Below, piece by piece: positions 45,297-53,636 of a DNA stretch of 64,000 bases. The notes beneath the pieces are model-generated. The model searched no databases and was not told the origin of the DNA. It was given only the letters and a program-made list of their open reading frames with translations. The first letter of the stretch is position 1. Each line of letters starts with the position of its first letter. Source of the stretch: Modestobacter versicolor (GTDB lineage Bacteria; Actinomycetota; Actinomycetes; Mycobacteriales; Geodermatophilaceae). The stretch spans positions 1-64,000 of the forward strand of contig NZ_JACIBU010000002.1 in the NCBI RefSeq assembly GCF_014195485.1, written 5' to 3'. A program made the position numbers and the translations under genes.

Positions 45297-45350
45297 CTAC
45301 ATCTCTGTCACTACAAGATGTAGGGGTGAGGTTAGCCCCGTACCCCTACA
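45297..45350. promoter_or_regulatory. candidate NrdR-binding region upstream of nrdR
   Basis: The promoter contains the palindrome CTACAAGATGTAG (45311-45323) and, 14 bp to its left, a partial copy CTACATCTCTGTC. A 9-bp inverted repeat TGTAGGGGT (45319-45327) / ACCCCTACA (45342-45350) overlaps it. CTACA/TGTAG elements of this kind resemble NrdR boxes, which come in tandem. The spacing is not the classical 31-32 bp, so the assignment is tentative. No B12 riboswitch was found here. Confidence 0.5.
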
Positions 45351-45448
45351 GATACGCAACCCCAACCGGGCGTGTCGTGTTCCTCCGTCGCGCAGGCCCC
45401 GCCCGCACCACCCGTGGGCCCCGTGGGCAGCGGCCCGGCGGGGCGTCG

Positions 45449-45976
45449 TCACGGCAGCTGCAGGACCTGGCCGGGCACCAGCTCGACCGCGTCGAGGTCG
45501 TTGGCGTCGACCAGGGCGTCGACGACGGCGCGCCGGTCCTCCTCGGGGGCGACCTCGCCGGCGATCGACCACAGGGTGTCGCCGGGCTGCACGACGACCG
45601 TCGACGAGCCGGCCAGCTCCAGGCCCCCGTCGGCCTGGCCCAGCTCCACCGCGACGGTGGCCACCGCGATGGAGAGGCCGATCGCGATGGACAGCCCGGA
45701 CAGGGCCCGGCGGCCCCGGCGGGTCAACCGCAGCGGGCCGGGGGCAGCTGCGCGGGGGTGGGCGGCCGGGCGCGGGAGGGCCGCCGGCTCGACCGCGCAG
45801 CCGCCGCGCACCGACCGGCCACCCCCCAGCCCGTCGAACCGGGCCGGCCGCGCGCCGGGGCGGACCGCGTCGCGCCGCACGGGCGGGGCCACCGACTGCG
45901 GCCCACGGCCGGCCGGCGCGACACCCCGCGCGGGGACGGGAGAGGAGGCGGGGACGCTGCGCTGGGGGCTGGCCAT
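45449..45976 (-). CDS. LysM-domain protein, SOS-linked (Rv2719c/YneA-like)
   Basis: A 175-residue protein. The first 85 residues are a low-complexity Pro/Arg/Ala-rich cytoplasmic segment, followed by one transmembrane helix (SGLSIAIGLSIAVATVAVEL) and a C-terminal LysM domain (STVVVQPGDTLWSIAGEVAP) outside the membrane that binds peptidoglycan. The gene is divergent from lexA with three LexA boxes between them, and nrdR follows downstream, exactly the order of Rv2718c-Rv2719c-lexA in Mycobacterium tuberculosis. Rv2719c and YneA/DivS proteins delay cell division after DNA damage; the same role is likely here. Confidence 0.88.
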   Translation of the reverse strand: MASPQRSVPASSPVPARGVAPAGRGPQSVAPPVRRDAVRPGARPARFDGLGGGRSVRGGCAVEPAALPRPAAHPRAAAPGPLRLTRRGRRALSGLSIAIGLSIAVATVAVELGQADGGLELAGSSTVVVQPGDTLWSIAGEVAPEEDRRAVVDALVDANDLDAVELVPGQVLQLP

Positions 45977-46047
45977 CGGGGGACGCTCCTGGGTGTGACG
46001 GTGCCGGGCGGGACGACGGGCGGCCGACCAGGCATCGAGCACCGTGC

Positions 46048-46063
46048 TCGAACGCCTGTTCGA
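46048..46063. promoter_or_regulatory. LexA box 1
   Basis: TCGAACGCCTGTTCGA has both perfect half-sites of the actinobacterial SOS box (TCGAAC-N4-GTTCGA). It lies 71 bp from the LysM gene start and should control that gene and lexA. Confidence 0.93.
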
Positions 46064-46064
46064 T

Positions 46065-46080
46065 TCGAACGCCTGTGCGA
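46065..46080. promoter_or_regulatory. LexA box 2
   Basis: TCGAACGCCTGTGCGA follows the first box with a single base between, with one mismatch in the right half-site. The tandem spacing of 17 bp suggests cooperative LexA binding. Confidence 0.85.
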
Positions 46081-46127
46081 TGTCTACCGCACGGGTCCGA
46101 CAAGTTCACCCCCGACACGGCACTTCT

Positions 46128-46143
46128 TCGAACACCTGTTTGA
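46128..46143. promoter_or_regulatory. LexA box 3
   Basis: TCGAACACCTGTTTGA has an intact left half-site and one mismatch in the right. It is nearest to lexA and lies just upstream of a TACCGT -10-like element, fitting lexA autorepression. Confidence 0.85.
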
Positions 46144-46283
46144 ACTACACGGGTGTGACCCGCTACCGTGCTCCTGCGATCGAGACCCGGTCCGCCCGTC
46201 CCCGGCCCCGCCGGGGCCGCGGCGGGGCACCGGTGACCGACGCACCGGGAACGCTGCCCCTGGCAGCCGGACGAGGAGGACAC

Positions 46284-47096
46284 ATGGCGGCCGACGGCCC
46301 GACGGCAGGCAGCGGCAAGGCCCCCTCCCGGCGCAGCCGCGCCGGTGCGGACACCGCGGAGGGCGCCGGCACGGGAGCGGCGATCCGCGAGTTCCCCGAC
46401 CGCGGTGAGGCCGGCGACGGGCTGACCCAGCGCCAGCGCCGGGTCCTGGAGGTCATCCGCGACTCCATCGAGCGCCGCGGGTACCCGCCGTCGGTCCGCG
46501 AGATCGGCGAGGCGGTCGGGCTCTCCTCCGCCTCCTCCGTGGCCCACCAGCTCTCGGTGCTGCAGCGCAAGGGCTGGCTCCGGCGCGACCCCAACCGCCC
46601 GCGCGCCCTCGACGTGCGCCTCCCCGGTGAGGCCGCCGCGGCCGCGGCGAGCGCCGAGGCCTCCGCCGAGGCGCTGGCCGCCGCGGGTGGCGCCAGCGGC
46701 GTCGACGAGGCGTCCGCCCCGCGTCCCACCTACGTGCCGCTCGTCGGCCGGATCGCCGCCGGTGGCCCGGTGCTGGCCGAGCAGGCCGTCGAGGACGTCT
46801 TCCCGCTCCCCCGCGAGCTGGTCGGCGAGGGCACGCTGTTCATGCTCAAGGTGGCCGGTGACTCGATGGTCGACGCGGCCATCTGCGACGGCGACTGGGT
46901 CGTCGTCCGCCAGCAGCCGACCGCGGAGAACGGCGAGATCGTCGCGGCGATGATCGACGGCGAGGCGACGGTGAAGACCTACAAGCGCCGCGACGGGCAC
47001 GTCTGGCTGATGCCGCACAACGAGGCGTACGAGCCGATCCCCGGCGACGACGCCACGGTGCTGGGCCGGGTCGTCACCGTCCTGCGCCGGGTGTGA
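46284..47096 (+). CDS. lexA: SOS repressor LexA
   Basis: A 270-residue repressor-protease. After about 45 extra N-terminal residues comes the winged helix ([20 protein letters not shown], then [20 protein letters not shown]). An Ala/Ser/Glu-rich linker leads to the self-cleavage domain with the Ala-Gly cleavage site in VGRIAAGGP, the catalytic Ser in VAGDSMVD and the Lys in EATVKTYKR. The ATG with GAGGAGGA upstream is preferred to a GTG 51 bp earlier. Three LexA boxes lie between it and the divergent LysM gene. A terminator follows directly. Confidence 0.96.
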   Translation: MAADGPTAGSGKAPSRRSRAGADTAEGAGTGAAIREFPDRGEAGDGLTQRQRRVLEVIRDSIERRGYPPSVREIGEAVGLSSASSVAHQLSVLQRKGWLRRDPNRPRALDVRLPGEAAAAAASAEASAEALAAAGGASGVDEASAPRPTYVPLVGRIAAGGPVLAEQAVEDVFPLPRELVGEGTLFMLKVAGDSMVDAAICDGDWVVVRQQPTAENGEIVAAMIDGEATVKTYKRRDGHVWLMPHNEAYEPIPGDDATVLGRVVTVLRRV

Positions 47097-47099
47097 GGA

Positions 47100-47126
47100 C
47101 GCCCCCTCCCGGACGGGGAGGGGGCG
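47100..47126 (+). terminator. lexA terminator hairpin
   Basis: CGCCCCCTCCC (47100-47110) pairs with GGGAGGGGGCG (47116-47126) around a 5-nt loop, 4 bp after the lexA stop. Confidence 0.8.
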
Positions 47127-47152
47127 ACACCCGCCCATCGGGTGGGCAGTGG

Positions 47153-48232
47153 TCAGCCGGCGCTGCGGCGACGGCGCAGCTTGCCGCCGATCCACACCAG
47201 CCCGGTGGCCACCAGTGCGGCGATCAGCCCGGCGGTCAGCGGCGTGACCTCGTGGGTCAGCGTGGCCGCCGCGGACTCCTCGTCCGCCGGTCCGGTGGAC
47301 GCTGCCGGCGCCAGCTCGCCAGCCGCCGGCAGGAGCGTCACCACGGCGGGGAGCCCCTCACCCGACACCAGCAGGTCGCGGTCGTTGGCCGCGAAGGCGA
47401 TCGCCTCCCCCTGCGGTGACTCGGGCAGGGGCACCCGCACCGGCGGCAGCGCCAGTGCACCGGCGACGTCGGAACCGCTGAGCGGCCAGACGTAGGCGTC
47501 GGTGTAGGTGCGCAGCGCGATCCGCTGGCCGTCGGCGGAGACCGCGCCGCCGGTCACCATCAGCTCGCCGGCCCGCCCGACCGGGCCACCGGGGGTGCCG
47601 GTGAGGGTGAAGCCGAGCTCGAGCACCCGCGACATGGGCACGGTGGCCCCGTCGGCCAGCGGTGCGTCGGGGCGGTAGACCGAGCTGGCCCCGAGCACCT
47701 CCTTGGTGACCAGGTACGGCGTGCCGTCGGGTGCCAGCAGGAGCGCCTCGGCGTCGTGCGCCCCGTCGGGGTAGGTCAGCCGGGTGAGCGTGCTGCTGCC
47801 GTCGGCCCGCAGGCCGATGAGCGCCACGGTCTCCCGGGTCTGGGTGTTGTCCCCGGTGTCGGCCAGCCAGATGGTGCCGTCGACGCCGAGCGCCATGTCC
47901 TCGGGGTCGTAGGGGTCGACGTCGGCCGAGCGCACGTCGCCGACGGCGCACGAGCCGTCGAGCACGTAGACCTCGGCACGGTCGCCGCCGTCGTTCAGGG
48001 CGAGCATGGCGTCCCCCGCGCTGACCAGACCGGAGAGCTCCGGCAGTCGCGGGTCGGCGATCTCGCAGCGGGTGGCGGCGGTCCCGAAGGCAGCGGGCTC
48101 GGCGCCCTCGGCGGCGGCGGGGCCGGCCGTCAGCACGGTCAGCAGCAGCCCCAGGGGTGCGCAGAGGGCCGCGCCCCCCGCCCAGGTGCGGCGGCCGGCG
48201 CGGTCAGGCGTGCGATCGGCCCGCTCTGGCAC
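47153..48232 (-). CDS. secreted, membrane-anchored protein of unknown function
   Basis: A 359-residue exported protein. The GTG start overlaps the end of the PAP2 gene by 29 bp. A basic N-terminus and hydrophobic stretch (ALCAPLGLLLTVLTAGPAAA) form a signal peptide with an AxA cleavage site. The body looks like a beta-propeller or esterase-type repeat protein (MALGVDGTIWLADTGDN, AEALLLAPDGTPYLVTKE, GEAIAFAANDRDLLVSGEG). The C-terminus has a membrane helix (LTAGLIAALVATGLVWIGG) and a basic tail, so it should sit on the outer face of the membrane. It is probably cotranscribed with the phosphatase gene. Confidence 0.8.
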   Translation of the reverse strand: MPERADRTPDRAGRRTWAGGAALCAPLGLLLTVLTAGPAAAEGAEPAAFGTAATRCEIADPRLPELSGLVSAGDAMLALNDGGDRAEVYVLDGSCAVGDVRSADVDPYDPEDMALGVDGTIWLADTGDNTQTRETVALIGLRADGSSTLTRLTYPDGAHDAEALLLAPDGTPYLVTKEVLGASSVYRPDAPLADGATVPMSRVLELGFTLTGTPGGPVGRAGELMVTGGAVSADGQRIALRTYTDAYVWPLSGSDVAGALALPPVRVPLPESPQGEAIAFAANDRDLLVSGEGLPAVVTLLPAAGELAPAASTGPADEESAAATLTHEVTPLTAGLIAALVATGLVWIGGKLRRRRSAG

Positions 48233-48944
48233 GGACCCAGCGTGACACCAGCAGCGTGTCCAGTGCATGAACCACGCCCAACAACAGCAGGCCCACGGCC
48301 AGCCCGACCACGGCATCGGTGACCCAGTGGAAGTCCAGCGCCACCATGGCCACACCCGTTGACAGCGGCCCCAGCACGCTGAGCAGCCAGGCGGTGCGCT
48401 GCGCCCACGCGGGCAGCCCGAACTCGACGGCCTGCCAGCGGGCGACACCCCACATCAGCACGGCGTTCGCAACGTGGCCCGAGGGGTAGCTGGCGCCGTC
48501 GCGGTGGAAGTAGGACCCCGGGTAGGCCGGAGCGGTGCGGCCGGCGCCGTACTTGAACGCGTAGACCACCGCGGTCAGCAGCGCCAGGGCCACCACCACC
48601 CGGATGAGCGGTACGAGCGTGCGCTGCCGGACGGCGAGCCACCCCACCAGCCCGGCCAGCACGATGAGGATGAAGCCCCGGCCACCGGCCTGGGTGAACA
48701 CCCAGACGAACCAGTACGCGCCCGAGTCGCGGAGACCCCAGCCCTTGACGACGTCGGAGACCTCGACGTCCAGCTTCTCCAGCCAGCCGCCGCTGAGCAG
48801 GTCGACGGTCACCCCGAGAGTCACCAGCACCGACAGTGCGAGCACCCACCACGGCGGCCGGCCGACGCCGATGACGCCGCCCGGTCGGCCGGCGGGCGAG
48901 CCACCGGCGGAGCCCGCCGACGGCTGCACGTGGCTCCTGGTCAC
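48204..48944 (-). CDS. PAP2 superfamily phosphatase
   Basis: A 246-residue integral membrane phosphatase of the type 2 phosphatidic acid phosphatase family. The three active-site motifs are KYGAGRTAP, YPSGHVANA with the catalytic His, and the late GVAMVALDFHWVTD with the nucleophilic His. About five or six membrane helices surround them. It likely removes phosphate from a lipid phosphate such as undecaprenyl pyrophosphate or phosphatidic acid on the outer face. TACCGT is 6 nt before the GTG, a leaderless pattern. The next gene overlaps its end. Confidence 0.88.
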   Translation of the reverse strand: MTRSHVQPSAGSAGGSPAGRPGGVIGVGRPPWWVLALSVLVTLGVTVDLLSGGWLEKLDVEVSDVVKGWGLRDSGAYWFVWVFTQAGGRGFILIVLAGLVGWLAVRQRTLVPLIRVVVALALLTAVVYAFKYGAGRTAPAYPGSYFHRDGASYPSGHVANAVLMWGVARWQAVEFGLPAWAQRTAWLLSVLGPLSTGVAMVALDFHWVTDAVVGLAVGLLLLGVVHALDTLLVSRWVRARAGRSHA

Positions 48945-48981
48945 CGCGTCACGGTACCGGGGCCGTGACCTCCCCGTGACC

Positions 48982-49019
48982 CTCCCGGTGGTGGGCCGGG
49001 CGCGGCGCACCACCGGGAG
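48982..49019 (-). terminator. hflX terminator hairpin
   Basis: CTCCCGGTGGTG (48982-48993) pairs exactly with CACCACCGGGAG (49008-49019) around a 14-nt loop, 6 bp after the hflX stop and upstream of the phosphatase promoter. Confidence 0.78.
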
Positions 49020-49025
49020 CAGGGT

Positions 49026-50524
49026 CTAGACGCCCGCGACGGGGACGGCGTAGTCCACGAGCAGCGCCGCGAGGTCGGGCTCGACCCGGGCGGTGAGCCG
49101 CGTGCCGGTGGCCTCGTGCCGCTCCTCGACGACCTCGCCGTCGCGGTGCACCCGGGCCACCAGGTCACCCCGGTCGTAGGGCACCAGGACGTCCACGTCG
49201 ACGTGCGGGTGCGGCAGCCGCGCGGCGATGACGTCGCGCAGCGCCTCGATGCCCTCGCCGGTGCGGGCGGAGACCCACGCGGCACCGGGCAGCGCCTGGC
49301 GCAGCGCCAGCACGTCGTCCTGCGACATCGCGTCGACCTTGTTGACCACGATGAGCTCGGGGACCTTGGTCGCGTCGATCTCGTTGAGGACGACCCGCAC
49401 CGCGTCGATCTGGCCCAGCGGGTCGGGGTCGGCGCCGTCGACCACGTGCACCAGCAGGTCGGCGGCCGCCACCTCCTCCAGGGTCGACCGGAAGGCGTCG
49501 ACCAGCTGGTGGGGCAGGTGGCGCACGAAGCCGACGGTGTCGGTCATCGTGAACTCGCGGCCGTCGGGGGTCTGCGCGCGGCGGACCGTGGGGTCCAGCG
49601 TGGCGAAGAGCTGGTCCTGCACCAGCACCCCGGCGTCGGTGAGCCGGTTGAGCAGGCTGGACTTCCCGGCGTTGGTGTACCCGGCGATCGCCACGCTGGG
49701 CGTGGAGTTGCGGTCGCGGGAGTTGCGCTGCGTGGTGCGGGCGGTCGCCATGCCGGCGATCTCCTTGCGCAGCTTGCTCACCCGGGCGCGGATCCGGCGA
49801 CGGTCGGTCTCGATCTTCGTCTCACCCGGGCCGCGGGTACCGATGCCGCCACCACCGGCGACCCGGCCACCGGCCTGCCGGCTCAGCGACTCACCCCAGC
49901 CGCGCAGCCGCGGCAGCATGTACTGCATCTGGGCGAGCTCGACCTGGGCCTTGCCCTCCCGGCTGGTGGCGTGCTGGGCGAAGATGTCCAGGTCAGCGCG
50001 GTCCGGTCGACCACCTTGACCTTGAGGATCTTCTCCAGCTGGTTGAGCTGGCCCGGCGCCAGCTCCCCGTCGCAGATCACGGTGTCGGCGCCGCTGGCGG
50101 CGACCACGTCGCGCAGCTCGGCGGCCTTGCCCGAGCCGACGTAGGTGGCCGGGTCGGGCTTGTCGCGGCGCTGCATCAGCGCGTCGAGGACCTGGGAACC
50201 GGCGGTCTCGGCGAGGGCGGCGAGCTCGGCCAGCGAGCGCTGGGCGTCGGCCGCGGTGCCCTCGGTCCAGACGCCGACGAGGACGACGCGCTCCAGGCGG
50301 AGCTGCCGGTACTCGACCTCGGTGACGTCGGTGAGCTCGGTGGAGAGCCCGGCGACCCGGCGCAGGGCGCCGCGCTCCTCCTTGATGTAGGAGCCGGTGG
50401 TGTCGTCGGGGGCGTCCCACTGGTCGGCCGGGGCGGGCCGGGCACCGGCGGCGCGGGCACGCGCGGCCTTGTCGACCCGGGCCTCGGCCTCGTCGAGGAT
50501 CGCGCGGTTCTGGGCTGTCGTCAT
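49026..50524 (-). pseudogene. hflX: GTPase HflX, interrupted by a 1-nt frameshift
   Basis: HflX is a ribosome-binding GTPase that splits stalled ribosomes. The N-terminal domain (ERVVLVGVWTEG, PATYVGSGKAAELRDVV, DGELAPGQLNQLEKILKVKV) and the GTPase domain (GYTNAGKSSLLNRLTDAG, DTVGFVRHLPHQLVDAFRST, VVNKVDA) are complete. They are in different frames: at about 49995 one base is missing, so VVDRTAL is followed by an out-of-frame TWTSS instead of the expected ILDIF, and DIFAQHATSREGKAQVE continues in the next frame. Repairing one base gives about 500 residues. Because all else is conserved, a sequencing error is as likely as a real mutation. Order next to dapF-miaA is conserved. Confidence 0.85.
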
Positions 50525-50603
50525 CGGCTCCAGCGTGGCACGCCCTGGCGTGGAGGGCGACTGACTTGTGGTTCGAGCTGTTGTCATCGCCGGGTACAAC
50601 ACC

Positions 50604-51143
50604 TCAGACCTCCGGGTGCATCCCGAGGTAGACCGACCACTTCTCGCCGTCCGGGTCGGCCGGCCGGCGGGCGAACTCGTCGAGCACCTCGTGCAGCCGC
50701 CGGCCCAGCTCGGCCTTCTCCGCGGCGGACAGCCGCAGCCCCAGCCGGTTGCTCTCCAGCCGGTGCTCCCCCACCGCGGCGACCTCCTCGAGGAACGCCG
50801 CCAGCGAGGGGTCACGGCCGGCCGCCGGCCCGCCTGCGCCGTCCATCAGCCAGCTCTTGCCGGTCGCCCGGTAGGGCACCTCCCGGGCGCCGCGGGCGCC
50901 CCGGCGGGCCTCCTCGGCGACCAGGAAGCCGGTCTCGACCAGGGTGCGCACGTGGTGCAGCACCGTCGCGGGGTTGCGCCCCAGCCGCGCGGCCAGCTCC
51001 TTGTTGGTCAGCGGCTCGTCCAGGCAGAGCCGCAGGATCCGCAGCCGGACGGCGGAGGCCAGCGCGCGGGCCTCGGCGTCGGTGGCCGGGCGGCGCTCCC
51101 CGACGACCCGTGGCACCCCGCGCGCCCTGCCCGGCTCGGTCAC
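50604..51143 (-). CDS. ArsR-like winged-helix transcriptional regulator
   Basis: A 179-residue regulator. The winged helix is in residues about 25-90, with LRLCLDEPLTNKELAARLG and RNPATVLHHVRTLVETGFL as the recognition part. The C-terminal part (VGEHRLESNRLGLRLSAAEK) matches the helical extension of similar ArsR/PadR-like regulators. No metal-binding Cys motif is present, so it probably senses something other than metals. It is divergent from an MFS gene, with a perfect inverted repeat in the 70-bp gap, and almost certainly regulates that transporter. Confidence 0.87.
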   Translation of the reverse strand: MTEPGRARGVPRVVGERRPATDAEARALASAVRLRILRLCLDEPLTNKELAARLGRNPATVLHHVRTLVETGFLVAEEARRGARGAREVPYRATGKSWLMDGAGGPAAGRDPSLAAFLEEVAAVGEHRLESNRLGLRLSAAEKAELGRRLHEVLDEFARRPADPDGEKWSVYLGMHPEV

Positions 51144-51172
51144 GACGGCAGCCTAGATCGACACGCCCGCGA

Positions 51173-51196
51173 AGTGATTGACACTCCCCAATCACT
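51173..51196. promoter_or_regulatory. operator between the ArsR-like regulator and MFS genes
   Basis: AGTGATTG (51173-51180) and CAATCACT (51189-51196) form a perfect 8-bp inverted repeat with an 8-bp spacer, 17 bp before the MFS start. The AT-rich arms stand out in this GC-rich DNA and have the size of a winged-helix dimer site. Confidence 0.7.
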
Positions 51197-51213
51197 GAGC
51201 CCAGGCTGCACCG

Positions 51214-52494
51214 GTGACCGCGGACCGCAGCCTGCTCCGACACCGCGACTTCCGGCACCTGTGGGCGGCGGAGACGGTGAGCCAGGTCGGCACCCAGGTG
51301 ACCATGCTGGCGCTGCCGGTCGTCGCCGTGACGCTGCTGGACGCGACCCCGTGGCAGATGGGCGTCCTCACCGCCCTGGAGACGGCCGCCTTCCTGCTCA
51401 TCGGGCTGCCGGCCGGGGCGTGGGTGGACCGCTGGCGGCGCAAGCGCGTCCTGGTGGTCGCCGACCTGGTGCGCGCGGTCGTGCTGGGCACGCTGCCGCT
51501 GGCCTACCTGCTCGACGTGCTGACCCTCGGCCAGCTCTTCGTCGTCGCCGCGGTGACCGGCACCGCGACGGTCTTCTTCGACGTCGCGTACCAGAGCTAC
51601 CTGCCCGCGCTGGTCGACCGCGACCAGCTCGTCGACGGCAACGGCAAGCTCGAGGCCAGCCGGGCGGTCGCCCAGGTGGCCGGCCCCGGGCTGACCGGTG
51701 TGCTGCTGCGGCTGGTGGGCGCGCCGGTGCTGGTGCTCGTCGACGCGGCGTCCTTCCTGCTCTCCGCGCTCTTCCTGGGCAGCATCCGGCAGCCGGACAC
51801 CGTCCCGGACCGCGCCGACCGCCGCCCGCTGCGCACCGAGATCGGTGAGGGGCTGTCCTTCGTCGTCCGGCACCCGCTGCTGCGCCGCATCGTGGCCTGC
51901 ACCGGGACGGCGAACCTGTTCGGCTCGATGACCAACGCCCTGCTGGTGCTCTACGTGATCCGCGAGCTGGGGTTGTCCGAGGCGACGCTGGGGCTGGTCT
52001 TCTCCGTCGGGGCGGTCGGCGGGCTGCTGGGCGCCGGTACGGCGGCCTGGTACACCCGCCGGGTCGGCGAGGGCCGGGCGATCCCGCTGTCCGCGGTGGT
52101 CTTCGCCGCCGCGGGCACGTCCCTGCCCCTGGCGGCGGTGGGCGCACCGGTGGTCTGGCTGGTCACCGGCTGGTTCGTGCTCAGCTGGTCGACCGTCGTC
52201 TACAACGTCACGCAGGTGAGCTTCCGGCAGCGGCTGTGCCCGCCGCGGCTGCTCGGCCGGATGAACGCCTCGGTGCGGTTCATCGTCTACGGCTCGATGC
52301 CGCTCGGCGGCCTCGCCGGCGGCGTCCTGGGCGAGTGGCTCGGCGTCGTCCCGGCGCTCTGGGTCGCCGCCGCCGGCGGCTTCGCGGCCTGCCTGCCGGT
52401 GGTGCTCAGCCCGCTGCTGACCATGGGCGACCTGCCCGACGAGCTCGACGCCACCACCGGGCCCGCGCCGGTTGCGCCGGCGGACGCCGGGTAG
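51214..52494 (+). CDS. MFS transporter, MFS_3/macrolide-efflux type
   Basis: A 426-residue membrane protein with about twelve helices. The N-terminal LLRHRDFRHLWAAETVSQVG and GLPAGAWVDRWRRKRVLVVA are typical of the MFS_3 group that includes MefA macrolide exporters and EntS enterobactin exporters. The second half repeats the pattern (FRQRLCPPRLLGRMNASVRF). The substrate is unknown, but the group mostly exports hydrophobic compounds or siderophores. It starts at GTG and is controlled by the divergent ArsR-like gene. Location between hflX and dapF, genes that are neighbours in relatives, suggests insertion of this pair. Confidence 0.88.
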   Translation: MTADRSLLRHRDFRHLWAAETVSQVGTQVTMLALPVVAVTLLDATPWQMGVLTALETAAFLLIGLPAGAWVDRWRRKRVLVVADLVRAVVLGTLPLAYLLDVLTLGQLFVVAAVTGTATVFFDVAYQSYLPALVDRDQLVDGNGKLEASRAVAQVAGPGLTGVLLRLVGAPVLVLVDAASFLLSALFLGSIRQPDTVPDRADRRPLRTEIGEGLSFVVRHPLLRRIVACTGTANLFGSMTNALLVLYVIRELGLSEATLGLVFSVGAVGGLLGAGTAAWYTRRVGEGRAIPLSAVVFAAAGTSLPLAAVGAPVVWLVTGWFVLSWSTVVYNVTQVSFRQRLCPPRLLGRMNASVRFIVYGSMPLGGLAGGVLGEWLGVVPALWVAAAGGFAACLPVVLSPLLTMGDLPDELDATTGPAPVAPADAG

Positions 52495-52530
52495 GGCGAC
52501 GGGGACGCACCCACCGCAGGGAGGACGACG

Positions 52531-52719
52531 ATGACCAGCCCGACCACGAACTCCGACGGCGAGCTCGACGACCCGGGCCGCGACCCGGTCGGCCTCGAGG
52601 TGCCGCGCAACCCGCTCGGCGGCGCCGACCAGGACACCGGCCGGGGCACGCCACGGGGCGACGACGGTGACGCCCCCGGGGACCACGACGCGGCAGCGGG
52701 CGGACCGGCCCAGCCCTGA
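52531..52719 (+). CDS. small acidic hypothetical protein
   Basis: A 62-residue, highly hydrophilic protein rich in Gly, Asp and Pro (GELDDPGRDPVGLEVPRNPL), probably disordered. It has no Cys, membrane segment or recognised motif. The ATG is preceded by GGGAGGACGACG, a good ribosome-binding site, which is the main support that it is real. It is 36 bp after the MFS gene. An imperfect CTGAGCCTCAG/CTGAGGTTCAG hairpin follows its stop. Confidence 0.55.
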   Translation: MTSPTTNSDGELDDPGRDPVGLEVPRNPLGGADQDTGRGTPRGDDGDAPGDHDAAAGGPAQP

Positions 52720-52736
52720 GCCTCAGGCGCTGAGGT

Positions 52737-53636
52737 TCAGACCCCGAGCCACTCCGGGGTGAGGACGCCGGAGGCGACGACGACCGCAGGGCCGGACAGC
52801 ACCGTCGTCGTCCCGTCGAACTCCACCGACAGCCGGCCGCCCGGGACGTCCACCGCGACGGTCCCGGCGGACCGGCCGCCGGCCTCGAGCGCCGCGTACG
52901 CCGCGGCGCAGGCGCCGGTGCCGCAGGACCGGGTCTCCCCCACCCCGCGCTCGAACACCCGCAGCCGGACGTGCGCCGAGACGCCGTCGGCCGCGTCCTC
53001 CGCGGCGAGCACGTTGACCACCTCGACGTTGACGCCGTCGGGAAACATCGCCGGGTCGACGCCGGGCAGCACCGAGAGGTCCAGCGTGTCGACCTCCACG
53101 TCGGTGAGGCAGGCCAGGTGCGGGTTGCCCATCGAGACGCCGAGACCGGGGTACGCGACGCCGGAGATGCGGGCCTCCCCCCGGCCCAGCGGCACGGCCG
53201 GGCCCATGTCGACCCAGTAGCCGCCGTCCGGGCGCGCACCGACGCGACGCGGGCCGCCCCGGGTGCCGACCAGGACGCCGGCCTCGGCCGCCGACCGGTC
53301 CAGCAGCCCCTCGGCCAGCAGCACGTGCAGGTAGAGCCGGATGCCGTTGCCGCACATCTCCGCGAAGGAGCCGTCGGCGTTGCGGTGGTCCATGAACCAC
53401 TCGCACTGCGGCAGCGCCGCACCGAGGACGGCGGCCGCGTCGGGGACGTGCCGGCTGCGGACGACGCGGAGCACGCCGTCGCCGCCCAGCCCACCCCGGC
53501 GGTCGCAGAGCCGGCGGACCAGGTCGGCGTCCAGCCGGGTCTCCGGCCACACCTCCCCGTCGGGGTCGGGCAGGACGACGAAGTCGTTCTCCGTGCCGTG
53601 GCCCAGGAGCACCCGCGGGCTCGCGCTGTCGATCAC
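52737..53636 (-). CDS. dapF: diaminopimelate epimerase
   Basis: A 299-residue PLP-independent epimerase that converts LL- to meso-diaminopimelate for lysine and peptidoglycan synthesis. The two catalytic cysteines are in EMCGNGIRLYLHV and GETRSCGTGACAAAYAAL, and substrate-binding GTENDFVVL and DHRNADGSFAE are present. The GTG start overlaps the miaA stop by 4 bp, so the gene is translated with miaA. The miaA-dapF-hflX order is conserved in Mycobacterium and Streptomyces; here an ArsR/MFS pair and a small gene separate dapF from hflX. Confidence 0.95.
   Translation of the reverse strand: MIDSASPRVLLGHGTENDFVVLPDPDGEVWPETRLDADLVRRLCDRRGGLGGDGVLRVVRSRHVPDAAAVLGAALPQCEWFMDHRNADGSFAEMCGNGIRLYLHVLLAEGLLDRSAAEAGVLVGTRGGPRRVGARPDGGYWVDMGPAVPLGRGEARISGVAYPGLGVSMGNPHLACLTDVEVDTLDLSVLPGVDPAMFPDGVNVEVVNVLAAEDAADGVSAHVRLRVFERGVGETRSCGTGACAAAYAALEAGGRSAGTVAVDVPGGRLSVEFDGTTTVLSGPAVVVASGVLTPEWLGV

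Noticed and set aside
45179-45448. Cobalamin riboswitch controlling nrdR-nrdJ
   Set aside because: I looked for a B12-box-like sequence and the surrounding helices in this leader and did not find them.
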